Positions 28,051 to 37,665 of a stretch of 64,000 nt of DNA are shown piece after piece. Numbering within the stretch: the stretch's first letter is position 1; every line of letters begins with the position of its first letter. Origin of the DNA: JTS-RE37 sp963756115 (GTDB lineage Bacteria > Bacteroidota > Bacteroidia > Flavobacteriales > Flavobacteriaceae); assembly GCA_963756115.1 (NCBI GenBank), contig CAVWMN010000009.1, positions 1-64,000 on the forward strand. Direction: 5' to 3'. Under the pieces are notes generated by a model. That model was not told the origin of the DNA and did no database searches. It saw only the letters and a list, made by a program, of their open reading frames with translations. A program made the translations under genes and the position numbers.

Positions 28051-29170
28051 GGGGTCTCAACCCCGCCCCGTTCTAAAGTTAGCGGGACCTACTGCAAAGA
28101 ACAAGCGGAAGAGATCCTTCCTTCGCCACCACGCCAAGGCGTACCGGTACCCTTAACTATTTATGTGGCCAGGCCATTAATTTGAAAAAGCAAATTTCCG
28201 GGAAGCTGCTCCCATGGCTTACCAGGGCAAGTACTGCAGACTGCAACTGCCCCTCCTTCGCTCCTGGCTGTGGAGGGCAAGCACCGCAGATTCCACCTGT
28301 CAGCTTAAATGGGAATATTTTTTAATACTGGTTTCGATTCTGGGGTCTCAACCCCGCCCCGTTCTAAAGTTAGCGGGACCTACTGCAAAGAACAAGCGGA
28401 AGAGATCCTTCCTTCGCCACCACGCCGAAGCGTACCGGTACCCTTAACTATTTATGTGGCCAGGCCATTAATTTGAAAAAGCAAATTTCCGGGAAGCTGC
28501 TCCCATGGCTTACCAGGGCAAGTACTGCAGACTGCACTGCCAACTTACAAGGCACTATTTCTAAATACTATTTACGATTATGGGGTCTCAACCCCGCCCC
28601 GTTCTCAAGTTAGCCGGACCTACTGCAAAGAACAAGCGGAAAGAGATCCTTCCTTCGTCACCACGGCGAAGCGTACCGGTACCCTTAACTATTTATGTGG
28701 CCAGGCCATTAATTTGAAAAAGCAAATTTCCGAGCAGCTGTTTCCAAGGCTTACCAGGGCAAATACTGCAGACTGCAGACTGCAACTGCCAACTTACAAG
28801 GGAATATTTCTAAATACTGTTTACGATTATGGGGTCTCAACCCCGCCCCGTTCTAAAGTTAGCGGGACCTACTGCAAAGAACAAGCGAAAGAGATCCTTC
28901 CTTCGCCACCACGCCGAAGCGTACCGGTACCCTTAACTATTTATGGGACCAGGCCATTCATTTGAAAAAGCAAATTTCCGGGAAGCTGCTCCCATGGCTT
29001 ACCAGGGCAAAGCTACTGCAGACTGCCACTGCCAGCTTACAAGGCACTATTTCTAAATACTGTTTACGATTTGGGGTCTCAACCCCACCCCGTTCTAAAG
29101 TTAGCGGGACCTACTAAGAACAAGCGGAAGAGATCCTTCCTCGTCACCACGCCAAGGCGTGGCGTTACCG
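28051..29170. repeat. Five-copy direct repeat array, unit about 240 bp
   Basis: Copies start at GGGGTCTCAACCCC: 28051, 28342, 28582, 28831 and 29073, giving spacings of 291, 240, 249 and 242 bp. Copy 1 has an insertion of about 45 bp near its 3' end and copy 5 is truncated after about 98 bp. The first 190 bp of each unit are almost identical. Each unit carries a 5-bp hairpin at its start (GGGGT/ACCCC), a CCCGC/GCGGG pairing, the palindrome GTACCGGTAC, the hairpin AATTTG/CAAATT and a variable 3' part rich in ACTGC. Short open frames exist but differ between copies and contain stops, so it looks non-coding. No transposase or CRISPR layout is present. Confidence 0.93.
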
Positions 29171-29565
29171 ATGAAGCTTTTGCCTATCTTCGGAGAAGGA
29201 TTCTACCAGAACTATTGAGACTGCTTTATGGACTTACAACTGACCCAACAATAAGCCCCAATGCAACCGGAGAAATGCGATAAGCCATACTACATCGGAC
29301 TAGATAAGCAACCATGTTCAGGCACGCCCATCTGTTACTGTTCCCTTCATCGCCTATGGCTACAAGAGGCATGTACTGCCTCCTCGCAAGGCTATGGAAC
29401 ATGTGTTCACTGTTTACTGTTCCTCCTGCCCCTTGGGCTTCGAAGGGTGTGGTACTGTTTACTGTTCACTTATGACTGAGTACTGTTCACTGTTTTTTCT
29501 TCGCCAGCTTCCTTCACGGGGGCAAAAAAGTACAACGGTTTCGAAGGCGTGCCACTTAGTACCGG
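29171..29565. other. Gene-free stretch with ACTGTT low-complexity repeats
   Basis: The array decays into unique sequence, then into scattered TACTGTT/CACTGTT repeats (29335-29343, 29414-29422, 29453-29470, 29481-29492). No promoter, terminator or reliable gene is seen before the DUF3810 stop at 29566. Confidence 0.6.
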
Positions 29566-30633
29566 TTAAAGCGGATTCCCCGCATGGTAGGTGACCAGCA
29601 GGGAAACCACCAGGTTGTAGCTCTGTATCCCCGCTGCCTGGTTATTGGCCTTCAGGAAGGAACTGAAGACTTCCTTGAAAACAGGTTCTGTCGGATTTTC
29701 ATAAGCCTGCCAGAACTTTTTCATTTCCTCAAAATTTAATTGGACCCCCTTATTGACCCTGGCATATAATTCGGTGAATTTAGCTTCGTCTTTGCGCTGT
29801 ATATCCCCAAGGCAATAACTCAGTGCATATGCCTTTGCAGCATATTGCAGATAAGGGTCCTTATTTTTCAGGGTCACAATATATCCTACAAAATTGGTTT
29901 CGTTCTCAGCGGAATAGCCCACCTGATGGCCTATTTCATGACCTGCAACCACAGGGAACCGGAAATTAGGTAACCTGGCATTTACCTGGGCCTCATTGGT
30001 GAAAGGGTTCAGGTACCCCCCATATCCCATATAGGTCAATATTGTACTGTACAACGATGTTTTAATACTGGGGTGATGATAGGCCAGGGATGGAAACTCC
30101 GCTGCGAGATCCCGGTATCCTGACAAGGTCTTTTGAAACATTTCCTCCCGGCTATAGGGGATCTCAATCGGGGTTATGCTGTCTTTGGCAAGGGAGTACT
30201 GCGCCTGGTTGGTCGACAGGATCAGCTGATCTGTAAACCCTACCAATTCAGCATACGAATACGTTTCGTTGAGGTGGAGCGATCTGGAGAGGGGAACCCT
30301 GTAATAGTTTAAACCCCATAGCACATGAAATGTAAAATAGGCAACCGATAAAACCACGGCGATATTTCTTATGAAATGAAGGGGTTTGTGGCGGATATAA
30401 ACCCTGCGGACGATGATGTAGCGTATGGCCACCAGCAAAAGCATCGTATAGATAACATCTCCAAAGGAAAACGGGATCCAGCCATATACCAGCCGCAGGA
30501 AGGCGGACACTACAGGGTATATCCCCTGGCTGTAATACCTTTCAATAAAATCAGGATTTCCGGCTGCCCATTTCACCAGCAGGATCTGGGGCAGCAGCGA
30601 AAGGATAATAGCGTTTTTAAGTTTATGGTTCAT
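29566..30633 (-). CDS. DUF3810 domain membrane protein with zinc-protease motif
   Basis: 355 residues. Three hydrophobic segments lie in the first 110 residues, then a soluble domain with VVAGHEIGHQVGYSAENETNF (split: HEIGH near residue 225, Glu downstream), a gluzincin-type HExxH site. DUF3810 has no established substrate. An outward-facing, membrane-anchored metallopeptidase is the reasonable inference. ATG 30633 is chosen because a perfect -7 box ends 5 nt before it, so the transcript would be close to leaderless. It diverges from the PepD-like gene. Confidence 0.88.
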   Translation of the reverse strand: MNHKLKNAIILSLLPQILLVKWAAGNPDFIERYYSQGIYPVVSAFLRLVYGWIPFSFGDVIYTMLLLVAIRYIIVRRVYIRHKPLHFIRNIAVVLSVAYFTFHVLWGLNYYRVPLSRSLHLNETYSYAELVGFTDQLILSTNQAQYSLAKDSITPIEIPYSREEMFQKTLSGYRDLAAEFPSLAYHHPSIKTSLYSTILTYMGYGGYLNPFTNEAQVNARLPNFRFPVVAGHEIGHQVGYSAENETNFVGYIVTLKNKDPYLQYAAKAYALSYCLGDIQRKDEAKFTELYARVNKGVQLNFEEMKKFWQAYENPTEPVFKEVFSSFLKANNQAAGIQSYNLVVSLLVTYHAGNPL

Positions 30634-30638
30634 TGCGC

Positions 30639-30646
30639 CAAAAATA
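30639..30646 (-). promoter_or_regulatory. -7 box of the DUF3810 gene
   Basis: TATTTTTG on the minus strand, a perfect TAnnTTTG, ending 5 nt before ATG 30633. Confidence 0.5.
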
Positions 30647-30679
30647 GCCAATTATCATTCAGGTAATTTTTGCATAGCT

Positions 30680-30687
30680 TATTTTTG
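30680..30687 (+). promoter_or_regulatory. -7 box of the dipeptidase gene
   Basis: TATTTTTG on the plus strand, 18 nt upstream of ATG 30706 and back to back with the DUF3810 promoter. Confidence 0.5.
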
Positions 30688-30705
30688 GCATACTAAAAAT
30701 AAAAG

Positions 30706-32163
30706 ATGGAAAACGAGATCACCCAATTAGAGCCCCGGGAAATATGGAAAAATTTTGCAGCACTCAATGCCGTACCCAGGCCTTCGAAAAAGGAAGATAA
30801 GATAGTTGCTTTTATGATGGATTTTGGCAGCCGGCTGGGGCTGGAGACCCTCAAGGATGCAACGGGGAATGTCATCATACGCAAGCCGGGAACCAGGGGG
30901 TTGGAAGGACGTAAAATGATCACGCTGCAATCCCACCTCGATATGGTCCACCAAAAAAATGCGGAAACCCCATTCAACTTTGATACGCAGGGCATTCAGA
31001 TGTTCGTTGACGGGGACTGGGTAAAGGCCAGGGGCACGACACTGGGGGCAGATAATGGGTTGGGGGTTGCAGCCATCATGGCCCTGCTGGAGAGCAGGGA
31101 ATTGGAACATCCGCCCCTGGAAGCCCTTTTTACTGTGGATGAAGAAACCGGCATGACCGGGGCAATGGGACTCCAGGGCGGGGTGCTGCGGGGCGAATTC
31201 CTCCTCAACCTGGATACGGAGGACGATTCAGAGATCGACATCGGATGTGCGGGTGGCATAGACATTACCGCTACCCTGCACTATAGGGAAGAAGCCATAC
31301 AGGGACCAGCTGAGGCCTACAGGATAACCGTAAAGGGCCTGCATGGTGGACACAGTGGTATGGATATCCACCGCGGATATGGAAACGCCAACAGGATCAT
31401 GAACCGGATGTTGTATGCGGCAATGGGAGCAACCGATCTAAGGATAGCCACGATAGAAGGGGGGGGACTCCGGAATGCAATTCCAAGGGAAAGCTATGCG
31501 CATGTAGTGGTTTCCCCTCACCAGGAGGAGCTGCTGCAGGCTACTTTCTCCGAGCTGGCTGCAAAGATCCGGAATGAACTGAGGTTTACTGAGCCGAACA
31601 TCAGCCTGCAGCTGGATCCTGCCCCTATGCCCGATAAGGTATTGGGCACCGCGATCCAAAGCAAGGTCATAAAAGCGCTATATGCTGCCCATAATGGCGT
31701 TTACACTATGAGCGCTGCCGTAAAAGGGCTGGTAGAAACCTCCAACAACCTGGCGCGTGTTGCCATTGCAGATGGGGTAATTACCATTAAATGCCTAACA
31801 CGATCTGCTGTTGAATCGTCCAAAATGGACCTGGCACATGCTCTGAAATCCGCTTTTGAACTCGCCGGCTGCGAGGTAACTTTCAGTGGTTCGTACCCGG
31901 GCTGGGATCCTAAACCCGATGCGGAAATCCTTAAGACAGCTGTTAAACAGTATACAAAACTTTTTAAAAATGAACCCGATGTTATGGCCTGCCATGCCGG
32001 CCTGGAGTGTGGGATACTGGGACAGCATTACCCCAAAATGGAAATGATCAGTTTTGGGCCAACAATAAAAGGGGCCCATTCCCCTGATGAAAGGGTAAGC
32101 ATATCTTCAGTAGTGAAATTTTGGAAGCTGTTGTTGGCAATCCTCCAGAATGCGCCACAATAA
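30706..32163 (+). CDS. pepD: Aminoacyl-histidine dipeptidase (PepD type, M20 family)
   Basis: 485 residues, the normal PepD length. The co-catalytic zinc residues are visible: HLDMVHQ (His and catalytic Asp, about 79-81), GADNGLG (bridging Asp, about 114), DEETGMTGA (catalytic Glu pair, about 145) and a late His in GAHSPDERV (about 458). The lid/dimerisation domain is inserted at about 200-380. The enzyme cleaves Xaa-His dipeptides such as carnosine in the cytosol. Monocistronic, followed by a 60-nt gap and a regulated promoter. Confidence 0.95.
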   Translation: MENEITQLEPREIWKNFAALNAVPRPSKKEDKIVAFMMDFGSRLGLETLKDATGNVIIRKPGTRGLEGRKMITLQSHLDMVHQKNAETPFNFDTQGIQMFVDGDWVKARGTTLGADNGLGVAAIMALLESRELEHPPLEALFTVDEETGMTGAMGLQGGVLRGEFLLNLDTEDDSEIDIGCAGGIDITATLHYREEAIQGPAEAYRITVKGLHGGHSGMDIHRGYGNANRIMNRMLYAAMGATDLRIATIEGGGLRNAIPRESYAHVVVSPHQEELLQATFSELAAKIRNELRFTEPNISLQLDPAPMPDKVLGTAIQSKVIKALYAAHNGVYTMSAAVKGLVETSNNLARVAIADGVITIKCLTRSAVESSKMDLAHALKSAFELAGCEVTFSGSYPGWDPKPDAEILKTAVKQYTKLFKNEPDVMACHAGLECGILGQHYPKMEMISFGPTIKGAHSPDERVSISSVVKFWKLLLAILQNAPQ

Positions 32164-32190
32164 AAAAAGATTTTGCAGACCTTCCCCATC

Positions 32191-32224
32191 TTAAGATTCC
32201 CTTTAACTTGTACATGTACATTTG
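32191..32224 (+). promoter_or_regulatory. Response-regulator-type promoter of the TolC-RND operon, with an overlapping palindrome
   Basis: TTAAGATT (32191-32198) and TTTAACTT (32202-32209) are 11 bp apart, then 7 nt, then a perfect -7 box TACATTTG (32217-32224). No -33 TTTG is present, as expected for an activated promoter. The 12-bp palindrome TGTACATGTACA (32209-32220) spans the gap and could be a second operator. The same layout occurs at four promoters between 52.3 and 61.5 kb. Confidence 0.6.
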
Positions 32225-32233
32225 CCCGTACAA

Positions 32234-33508
32234 ATGAAAGCTGCAATTTTTTTCCTCTTGGCGTTGGGCTTGTACACTTGCCCTGCACAGGATAATTCCC
32301 TGGATTATTTCATTTCGCTGGCGAATCGGAATGCACCGGAACTCCGTGAAAATGAGAACCTGATGCGAATAGGGGACCTGGAAGCTGATCTTATAAAGGC
32401 TCAGCAAAATGCGATAAAGGTAGATGCTGCTTCGGAAGTACTCGTAGCACCTTATTTTAACCATAACGGGAACTTTGTTTCAGTCACGACCTCCCCTTCT
32501 CCCAACGCCTATGGATATGACGTAGGGATTACCAATGGCGGTTTGTATTCAGCCCAGCTGAGTATCACCAAAAATCTTTTCAACAGCATCCTCACAGACG
32601 ACCTGTTGTTCCGGAATCAAATAAAAAATGAAGCCCAGCTACTCACCGCTGAAGAATTCAGGCATACCCTGGAAAAAAAGATTACAGAGGCCTACATCCT
32701 GGCATTTCAATTTCAATTGCAGGAGGAATTCAACAGGGATCTGGTTTCAGACCTGGCTATCCGGATACAGGTCGTGGAACTGTTGGTGAAACGAGGGGTA
32801 CTGCAGGAAAGCGATTACCTGCTGCTGAAACTCGATAAAGAAAACAGGGAATTGGAACTATTGCAGATCCTGGCAAGCCGGAGCTCCGCATTTAAAGAAC
32901 TCCAAAACCTTTCCGGGAACCCCAATGACACGATCCGGTCTTTGCTGGAGCCCCAACTGCAATTGTCAGGCAATACGCGGGAACGTTTTATCGAACGCAG
33001 GTTTGCCAATGACAGCATTCAGGTGGCTGCTGATCAAAAAGTATTTGAAGACCAGTACAGACCGCAGATCATGGCGTATGGGAATACAGGGTTGAATGCC
33101 GTGGAGCTCAACAACATCTATCATCGGGTTGGGATGAGTGCCGGACTGAAAGTAACGATCCCCATCTATGATGGGAATCAAAAAAAATTCAATGCGCTCC
33201 AGGCTGCCTTAAAATCTGACAATCTTGAATACTATCGGGATAATTCAGAAATACAGTTGCAGAATAATCTGGCAGATCTAAACCACCAGATTGCCGTACA
33301 AAAGGCTACCTTGGAATCACTTGAAAAGCAACTAAAACAGCTCAGGGGACTTCTGGAAATTTACAAAGGTAAATTGGTAAACGGACAGGTAACCGTAATC
33401 GATTACCTGAACATCATCCAGAATTATAAAATGATGTCCTATACCAATTTACAGGCCCGGACCAACCTCTGGTTGCTGACCAATCAATATAACTCCTTAA
33501 ACTGGTAA
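32234..33508 (+). CDS. TolC family outer-membrane efflux protein
   Basis: 424 residues with a signal peptide (KAAIFFLLALGLYTCPAQ). Two repeats of long amphipathic helices separated by short strands are the TolC/OEP pattern, for example 'LEKKITEAYILAFQFQLQEEF' split near residue 145 and 'VQKATLESLEKQLKQLRGLLE' near 360. It would form the trimeric channel across the outer membrane for the adaptor and RND pump that follow. ATG 32234 is chosen over the upstream non-ATG because it directly starts the signal peptide. It is separated by 1 nt from the adaptor gene. Confidence 0.92.
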   Translation: MKAAIFFLLALGLYTCPAQDNSLDYFISLANRNAPELRENENLMRIGDLEADLIKAQQNAIKVDAASEVLVAPYFNHNGNFVSVTTSPSPNAYGYDVGITNGGLYSAQLSITKNLFNSILTDDLLFRNQIKNEAQLLTAEEFRHTLEKKITEAYILAFQFQLQEEFNRDLVSDLAIRIQVVELLVKRGVLQESDYLLLKLDKENRELELLQILASRSSAFKELQNLSGNPNDTIRSLLEPQLQLSGNTRERFIERRFANDSIQVAADQKVFEDQYRPQIMAYGNTGLNAVELNNIYHRVGMSAGLKVTIPIYDGNQKKFNALQAALKSDNLEYYRDNSEIQLQNNLADLNHQIAVQKATLESLEKQLKQLRGLLEIYKGKLVNGQVTVIDYLNIIQNYKMMSYTNLQARTNLWLLTNQYNSLNW

Positions 33509-33509
33509 A

Positions 33510-34427
33510 ATGCGCGGCCTTCTTTATACTATAGTTACAGTACTCACTTTGTTTTCTGCGGCTTCCTGTAAAAATCACAACACCGCGTCTACGGAAAAAA
33601 TCATGCCTATCCATGTAAAGGCGGTTGCCGTCACTAAAAAGGATATCCGCGAATACCTAACCTTCAACGGGGTTACCCTATATCAGAAAAAGGAAGATAT
33701 CCGTTCCGGCATAACCGGATATATCTCCGCTTTGCGGTTTAATGTGGGAGATCACATACGGGCCGGCCAGACTTTTGCCTATATCCGCACCAAGGAACAG
33801 GATGCGTTGCGGGAAGCCATAAAGATAGACAGCAGCCTTGCAAAATTCTCCAGTCCCCTGCGAATCAATAGCAGCGGTACCGGAATACTCGCGGTACTCA
33901 ATGTTCAGGTCAACGATTATATAGCCGAAGGCGACGTACTGGCCACTGTGGTGCAGCCGAAGTCTTTGGTGGTATCTGTAAATGTACCGTATGAATACGA
34001 AGATTATATCGATATTGGCACCCCTTGTCAGATCGTGCAACCTAATGAAGTTGTCATTGAAGCCCGGATTTCCGGGAAGTTACCTATTATCGATATTACG
34101 GCTCAATCCCAGACATTCCTGATCGCTTTGCCCGGTGAAGAACTGCCCGAAAACCTGAATGTCCAGGTCCATACCGTATACAGGGAAGCCGATAACGCCC
34201 TGTCTATCCCGCATGAAGCCCTGCAGACCAATGAACTGATGACGGAATACTGGGTTATGAAGGTAGGAGCAGATTCCCTGGCAATGAAACAAAAGGTTGT
34301 CCCCCTCCTTCGAAATGATACCCTGATACAGATCTCTTCTGACCACATTACGGAAAACGACCTGGTGGTGACAGAAGGAAGTTATGAAATGCAGGATTCT
34401 ACCCTGGTAAGCATTGATCGGCAATGA
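33510..34427 (+). CDS. RND efflux periplasmic adaptor (membrane fusion protein), lipoprotein
   Basis: 305 residues with a lipoprotein signal ending in SAASC (lipid-modified Cys about residue 20). The core has the split biotinyl-lipoyl motif (GYISALRFNVGDHIRAGQTF near 72 and GILAVLNVQVNDYIAEGDVL near 132, each cited over its key residues), a beta-barrel and a membrane-proximal domain. The alpha-hairpin between the lipoyl halves is very short, so contact with the TolC partner may differ from AcrA. It starts 1 nt after tolC and its stop overlaps the permease start (ATGA). Confidence 0.9.
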   Translation: MRGLLYTIVTVLTLFSAASCKNHNTASTEKIMPIHVKAVAVTKKDIREYLTFNGVTLYQKKEDIRSGITGYISALRFNVGDHIRAGQTFAYIRTKEQDALREAIKIDSSLAKFSSPLRINSSGTGILAVLNVQVNDYIAEGDVLATVVQPKSLVVSVNVPYEYEDYIDIGTPCQIVQPNEVVIEARISGKLPIIDITAQSQTFLIALPGEELPENLNVQVHTVYREADNALSIPHEALQTNELMTEYWVMKVGADSLAMKQKVVPLLRNDTLIQISSDHITENDLVVTEGSYEMQDSTLVSIDRQ

Positions 34428-37420
34428 AGGACCTGCAAGTCAAATTGAAATGGCCCATCCTGGCTTCTGCTGCACTGCTGCTGGCAGCCGGGATTTATAG
34501 TTACCAGAATTTGAAAACCGGGCTCTTCCCGGATATTACATTTCCTAAGATCAAGGTCATCGCCGATGCGGGGCAACAACCTGTAGATAAAATGATGGCG
34601 ACGGTCACTATCCCGCTGGAAAATATCATTCGCCGGACCGAAGGCCTGCAATACATCAGGAGTACTACCTCCCGTGGCAGTTGCGAGATCTCGGTTTTTT
34701 TGGATTGGAAGACGGATATCAATACGGCAAGGTCGCAGATAGAATCCTACATCAATCAGTCGAAGGGAATCCTGCTTCCGAATACCAGCATCACAACCGA
34801 AAAGATGAACCCTTCCATTTTACCGGTTATGGGATATTCACTGGAAGGTGACTTGTCTCAGGTAGACCTGAAGAAAATAGCAAAATACCAGGTAAAACCG
34901 TATCTGGCGGCTACACCCGGGGTCTCGGATATTGCGGTTATCGGCGGAAAGGACAAGGAATACCAGGTTATTTTAAAACCTGAGATCATCAGTACCCTGG
35001 GTATCTCCGGCGCTACTGTGCGGGATGCCATCGCCAATTCAAATATTTTGCAATCCAACGGATATCTCGAAGATTATAACCGATTGTACCTTACCCTGAC
35101 GGACAATGCGATCGACGATATCAATGACCTTCAGAACCTCGTTATAGTAAATTCTCCCACCCGCCTGCTACGGTTAAAGGATATTGCGGATATACAGGTT
35201 ACTGAAGCCCGTGAATTCACAAAGATTATCGCAAACGGTAAAAATGTCCCCCTGATCGCCGTGATCAAGCAACCCGGCTCAAACCTGATTGATGTTAACG
35301 ACAATATTGTTAAGAAGGTGGAAGAACTGGCCACCCAGTTACCCAAAGGGGTGCACCTTGTCCCATATTACCAGCAGGCTAATTTTGTGAACGGCAGCAT
35401 AAAAAGTATCAAGGATGTGCTCTGGATCGGACTGGGACTGGCGTTGCTGGTCGTTATTCTTTTCCTTCGTTCCTTCTCGGCCAGCATGGTGGTACTTCTA
35501 ACCATCCCGATTTCCCTTTCTGTCACGCTGATCCTGCTTAACCTCGTCGGGTATGGTTTCAATATCATGACGCTCGGGGCAATCGCAGCGGCTATTGGGC
35601 TTATGATAGATGACGTGGTAATTATCATCGAGCAGATCCATAAGATCCGGGAAGATCACCCAACGGAATCCAATGCCTGGTGTGCCCGGGAGGCACTGAC
35701 CCATCTATTCCCTGCCATGATAGGATCGTCCTTAAGTACGCTGGTGATTTTTGTCCCCTTCATTCTGATGACCGGGGTCGCCGGCGCCTACTTCAAGGTA
35801 ATGGCATTCAGCATGATACTGGCCCTGACCGCATCCTTCCTGGTTACCTGGCTCCTCGTCCCCGTTTTGTACATGCTTTTCGCCGGCAGCAGGCCGTTAA
35901 GAAAGCGTAAGGAAACCAGTAAGACATGGATACACTTCATACTTTCAAGGCCCGTGACAGCTATTATTTTTGTCGGGTTTTGCCTGCTAATCCTAATGTT
36001 CATCCCAGGTCGCCTGCCTTCCGGATTTCTGCCGGAAATGGATGAAGGAAGTATTGTCCTGGACTACAACAGCCCCCCGGGGACCACACTGAAAGAAACA
36101 GACAGGATGCTGGGAGTAGTCAATGGCATCCTGGATAACCAACCCGAAGTGGAAGCCTATTCGGCCCGACTCGGGACACAGATGGGGTTCTTTATCACCG
36201 AGCCCAACAGGGGTGATTACCTCATTAAACTCAAACCCAGGCGAACCAAAACCACGGATGAGGTTTCCAACGATATCCGCCTAAAAATAGAAAAGGCAGT
36301 ACCCCAGCTTACGATTGATTTTGGACAGGTGATCGGGGATATGCTTGGAGATTTGATGAGTTCCGTACAACCCATAGAGATTAAAATATTTGGTGATGAT
36401 GTGAAAAAGCTGGAATCTATTTCACGGATGATCGCTATAGAAATAGAACAGGTAAGAGGGACCGCGGATGTAAATAACGGAGTTATTGTGGCCGGTCCGG
36501 AGGTTGTTATTCAACCAAACGTTCCTGTACTTTCCCAGATGGGGATGACCCCGACAGATTTTCAATTCCAACTGGAAACCAAAATACAGGGTACCGTAGT
36601 GAGCAACATCATGGAAAAGGAGCAGTTGGTCAATATTCGCGTTATGGAGAAAAATGCCCTGGGTACCTCGGTTGAAGATATTAAGAACCTGACCCTTCAA
36701 ATTCCAGGGGGTGCCATGGTCCCCATTAGTAACCTGGCAACCATATCCATCCATAAAGGGGTGGCAGAAATCAACCGGGAGAATCAAAAATCGATGGGGG
36801 TCGTCACAGCCCGACTCCAGAACAGGGACCTGGGTTCCACGCTCGACGCAATCAAAACCGTATTGGCAGAAAAAGCCAGTCTGCCCTCTGGCTACCACCT
36901 GGAATATGGCGGCGAGTATCAGCAACAACAACAGGCGTTCAGGGAACTGATGGTGATACTGTTGTCTGCGGTCTTGCTGGTGTTTATTGTGATCCTTTTT
37001 TTATTCAGGAAACTCAAAGTTACTCTTGCCATACTTTTTATTGCCGTTATGGGGGTGGCCGGATGCCTCCTAAGTCTTTACCTGACCTCAACCGCATTAA
37101 ACGTTGGCAGTTATACCGGAATTATCATGATTGTGGGCATTATTGGGGAGAACGCCATTTTTACCTACCGCCAATATCAGGAAACCGATGCTACTGCAGA
37201 GAGGTCCCGGCGCATAGAATATGCTATTGCCGCGAGACTGCGCCCTAAATTGATGACGGCTTTTGCTGCGATCATGGCATTGATCCCCCTTGCACTGGGT
37301 ATTGGTTCGGGTGCCCAATTACATCAGCCCCTGGCCATTGCAGTGATTGGCGGCCTGGCATTTGCGCTGCCCTTGCTGTTGGTGGTGTTCCCCGTCATAC
37401 TGAAATTGATAAAGGTATAA
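34424..37420 (+). CDS. RND family efflux permease
   Basis: 998 residues with the AcrB/CusA plan: TM1 near 10-30, a large periplasmic loop (40-330), TM2-6 (335-520), a second loop (560-820) and TM7-12 (830-995). TM4 has the acidic pair of the proton relay in GLMIDDVVIIIEQ (about 403-415). The methionine and histidine set of copper pumps (CusA) is not evident, so a hydrophobic or lipid-like substrate is more likely than metal, though unproven. Last gene of the tripartite operon whose promoter carries the envelope-regulon signature. Confidence 0.94.
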   Translation: MKDLQVKLKWPILASAALLLAAGIYSYQNLKTGLFPDITFPKIKVIADAGQQPVDKMMATVTIPLENIIRRTEGLQYIRSTTSRGSCEISVFLDWKTDINTARSQIESYINQSKGILLPNTSITTEKMNPSILPVMGYSLEGDLSQVDLKKIAKYQVKPYLAATPGVSDIAVIGGKDKEYQVILKPEIISTLGISGATVRDAIANSNILQSNGYLEDYNRLYLTLTDNAIDDINDLQNLVIVNSPTRLLRLKDIADIQVTEAREFTKIIANGKNVPLIAVIKQPGSNLIDVNDNIVKKVEELATQLPKGVHLVPYYQQANFVNGSIKSIKDVLWIGLGLALLVVILFLRSFSASMVVLLTIPISLSVTLILLNLVGYGFNIMTLGAIAAAIGLMIDDVVIIIEQIHKIREDHPTESNAWCAREALTHLFPAMIGSSLSTLVIFVPFILMTGVAGAYFKVMAFSMILALTASFLVTWLLVPVLYMLFAGSRPLRKRKETSKTWIHFILSRPVTAIIFVGFCLLILMFIPGRLPSGFLPEMDEGSIVLDYNSPPGTTLKETDRMLGVVNGILDNQPEVEAYSARLGTQMGFFITEPNRGDYLIKLKPRRTKTTDEVSNDIRLKIEKAVPQLTIDFGQVIGDMLGDLMSSVQPIEIKIFGDDVKKLESISRMIAIEIEQVRGTADVNNGVIVAGPEVVIQPNVPVLSQMGMTPTDFQFQLETKIQGTVVSNIMEKEQLVNIRVMEKNALGTSVEDIKNLTLQIPGGAMVPISNLATISIHKGVAEINRENQKSMGVVTARLQNRDLGSTLDAIKTVLAEKASLPSGYHLEYGGEYQQQQQAFRELMVILLSAVLLVFIVILFLFRKLKVTLAILFIAVMGVAGCLLSLYLTSTALNVGSYTGIIMIVGIIGENAIFTYRQYQETDATAERSRRIEYAIAARLRPKLMTAFAAIMALIPLALGIGSGAQLHQPLAIAVIGGLAFALPLLLVVFPVILKLIKV

Positions 37421-37665
37421 TAGGGAGTTTAGGACAGGGCATACCCCAGATCAATAGCCTGTATTGCACATCGCCCATAACGGCGCCCCTGTATTTTATC
37501 AGGAGGTAAGACCAGATTTAACAGCCAGCAGCAGGGGTTGGAAGTAGGTATAAGTATCGCATTTGCGTAGGCAGCAATGGGATTATCCCTTATTTTAGCC
37601 GTCATTCCAACCTATTTAAGTAGCTTTAAAAGCGGTCAGACAGATTTAAAACAGGTGTAACGAAC

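Noticed and set aside
28051..28341. Hammerhead ribozyme in the tandem unit (retrozyme-like array)
   Set aside because: The conserved CTGANGA and GAAA core elements are not found in the right arrangement.
28714..28965. Short open frames inside the tandem units
   Set aside because: Different frames are open in different copies and the frames are interrupted by stops, as expected for non-coding repeats.
28051..29170. CRISPR array or integron attC array
   Set aside because: Units of 240-290 bp with long conserved cores are far too large for CRISPR, no cas or integrase gene is near, and the attC pairing rules are not met.
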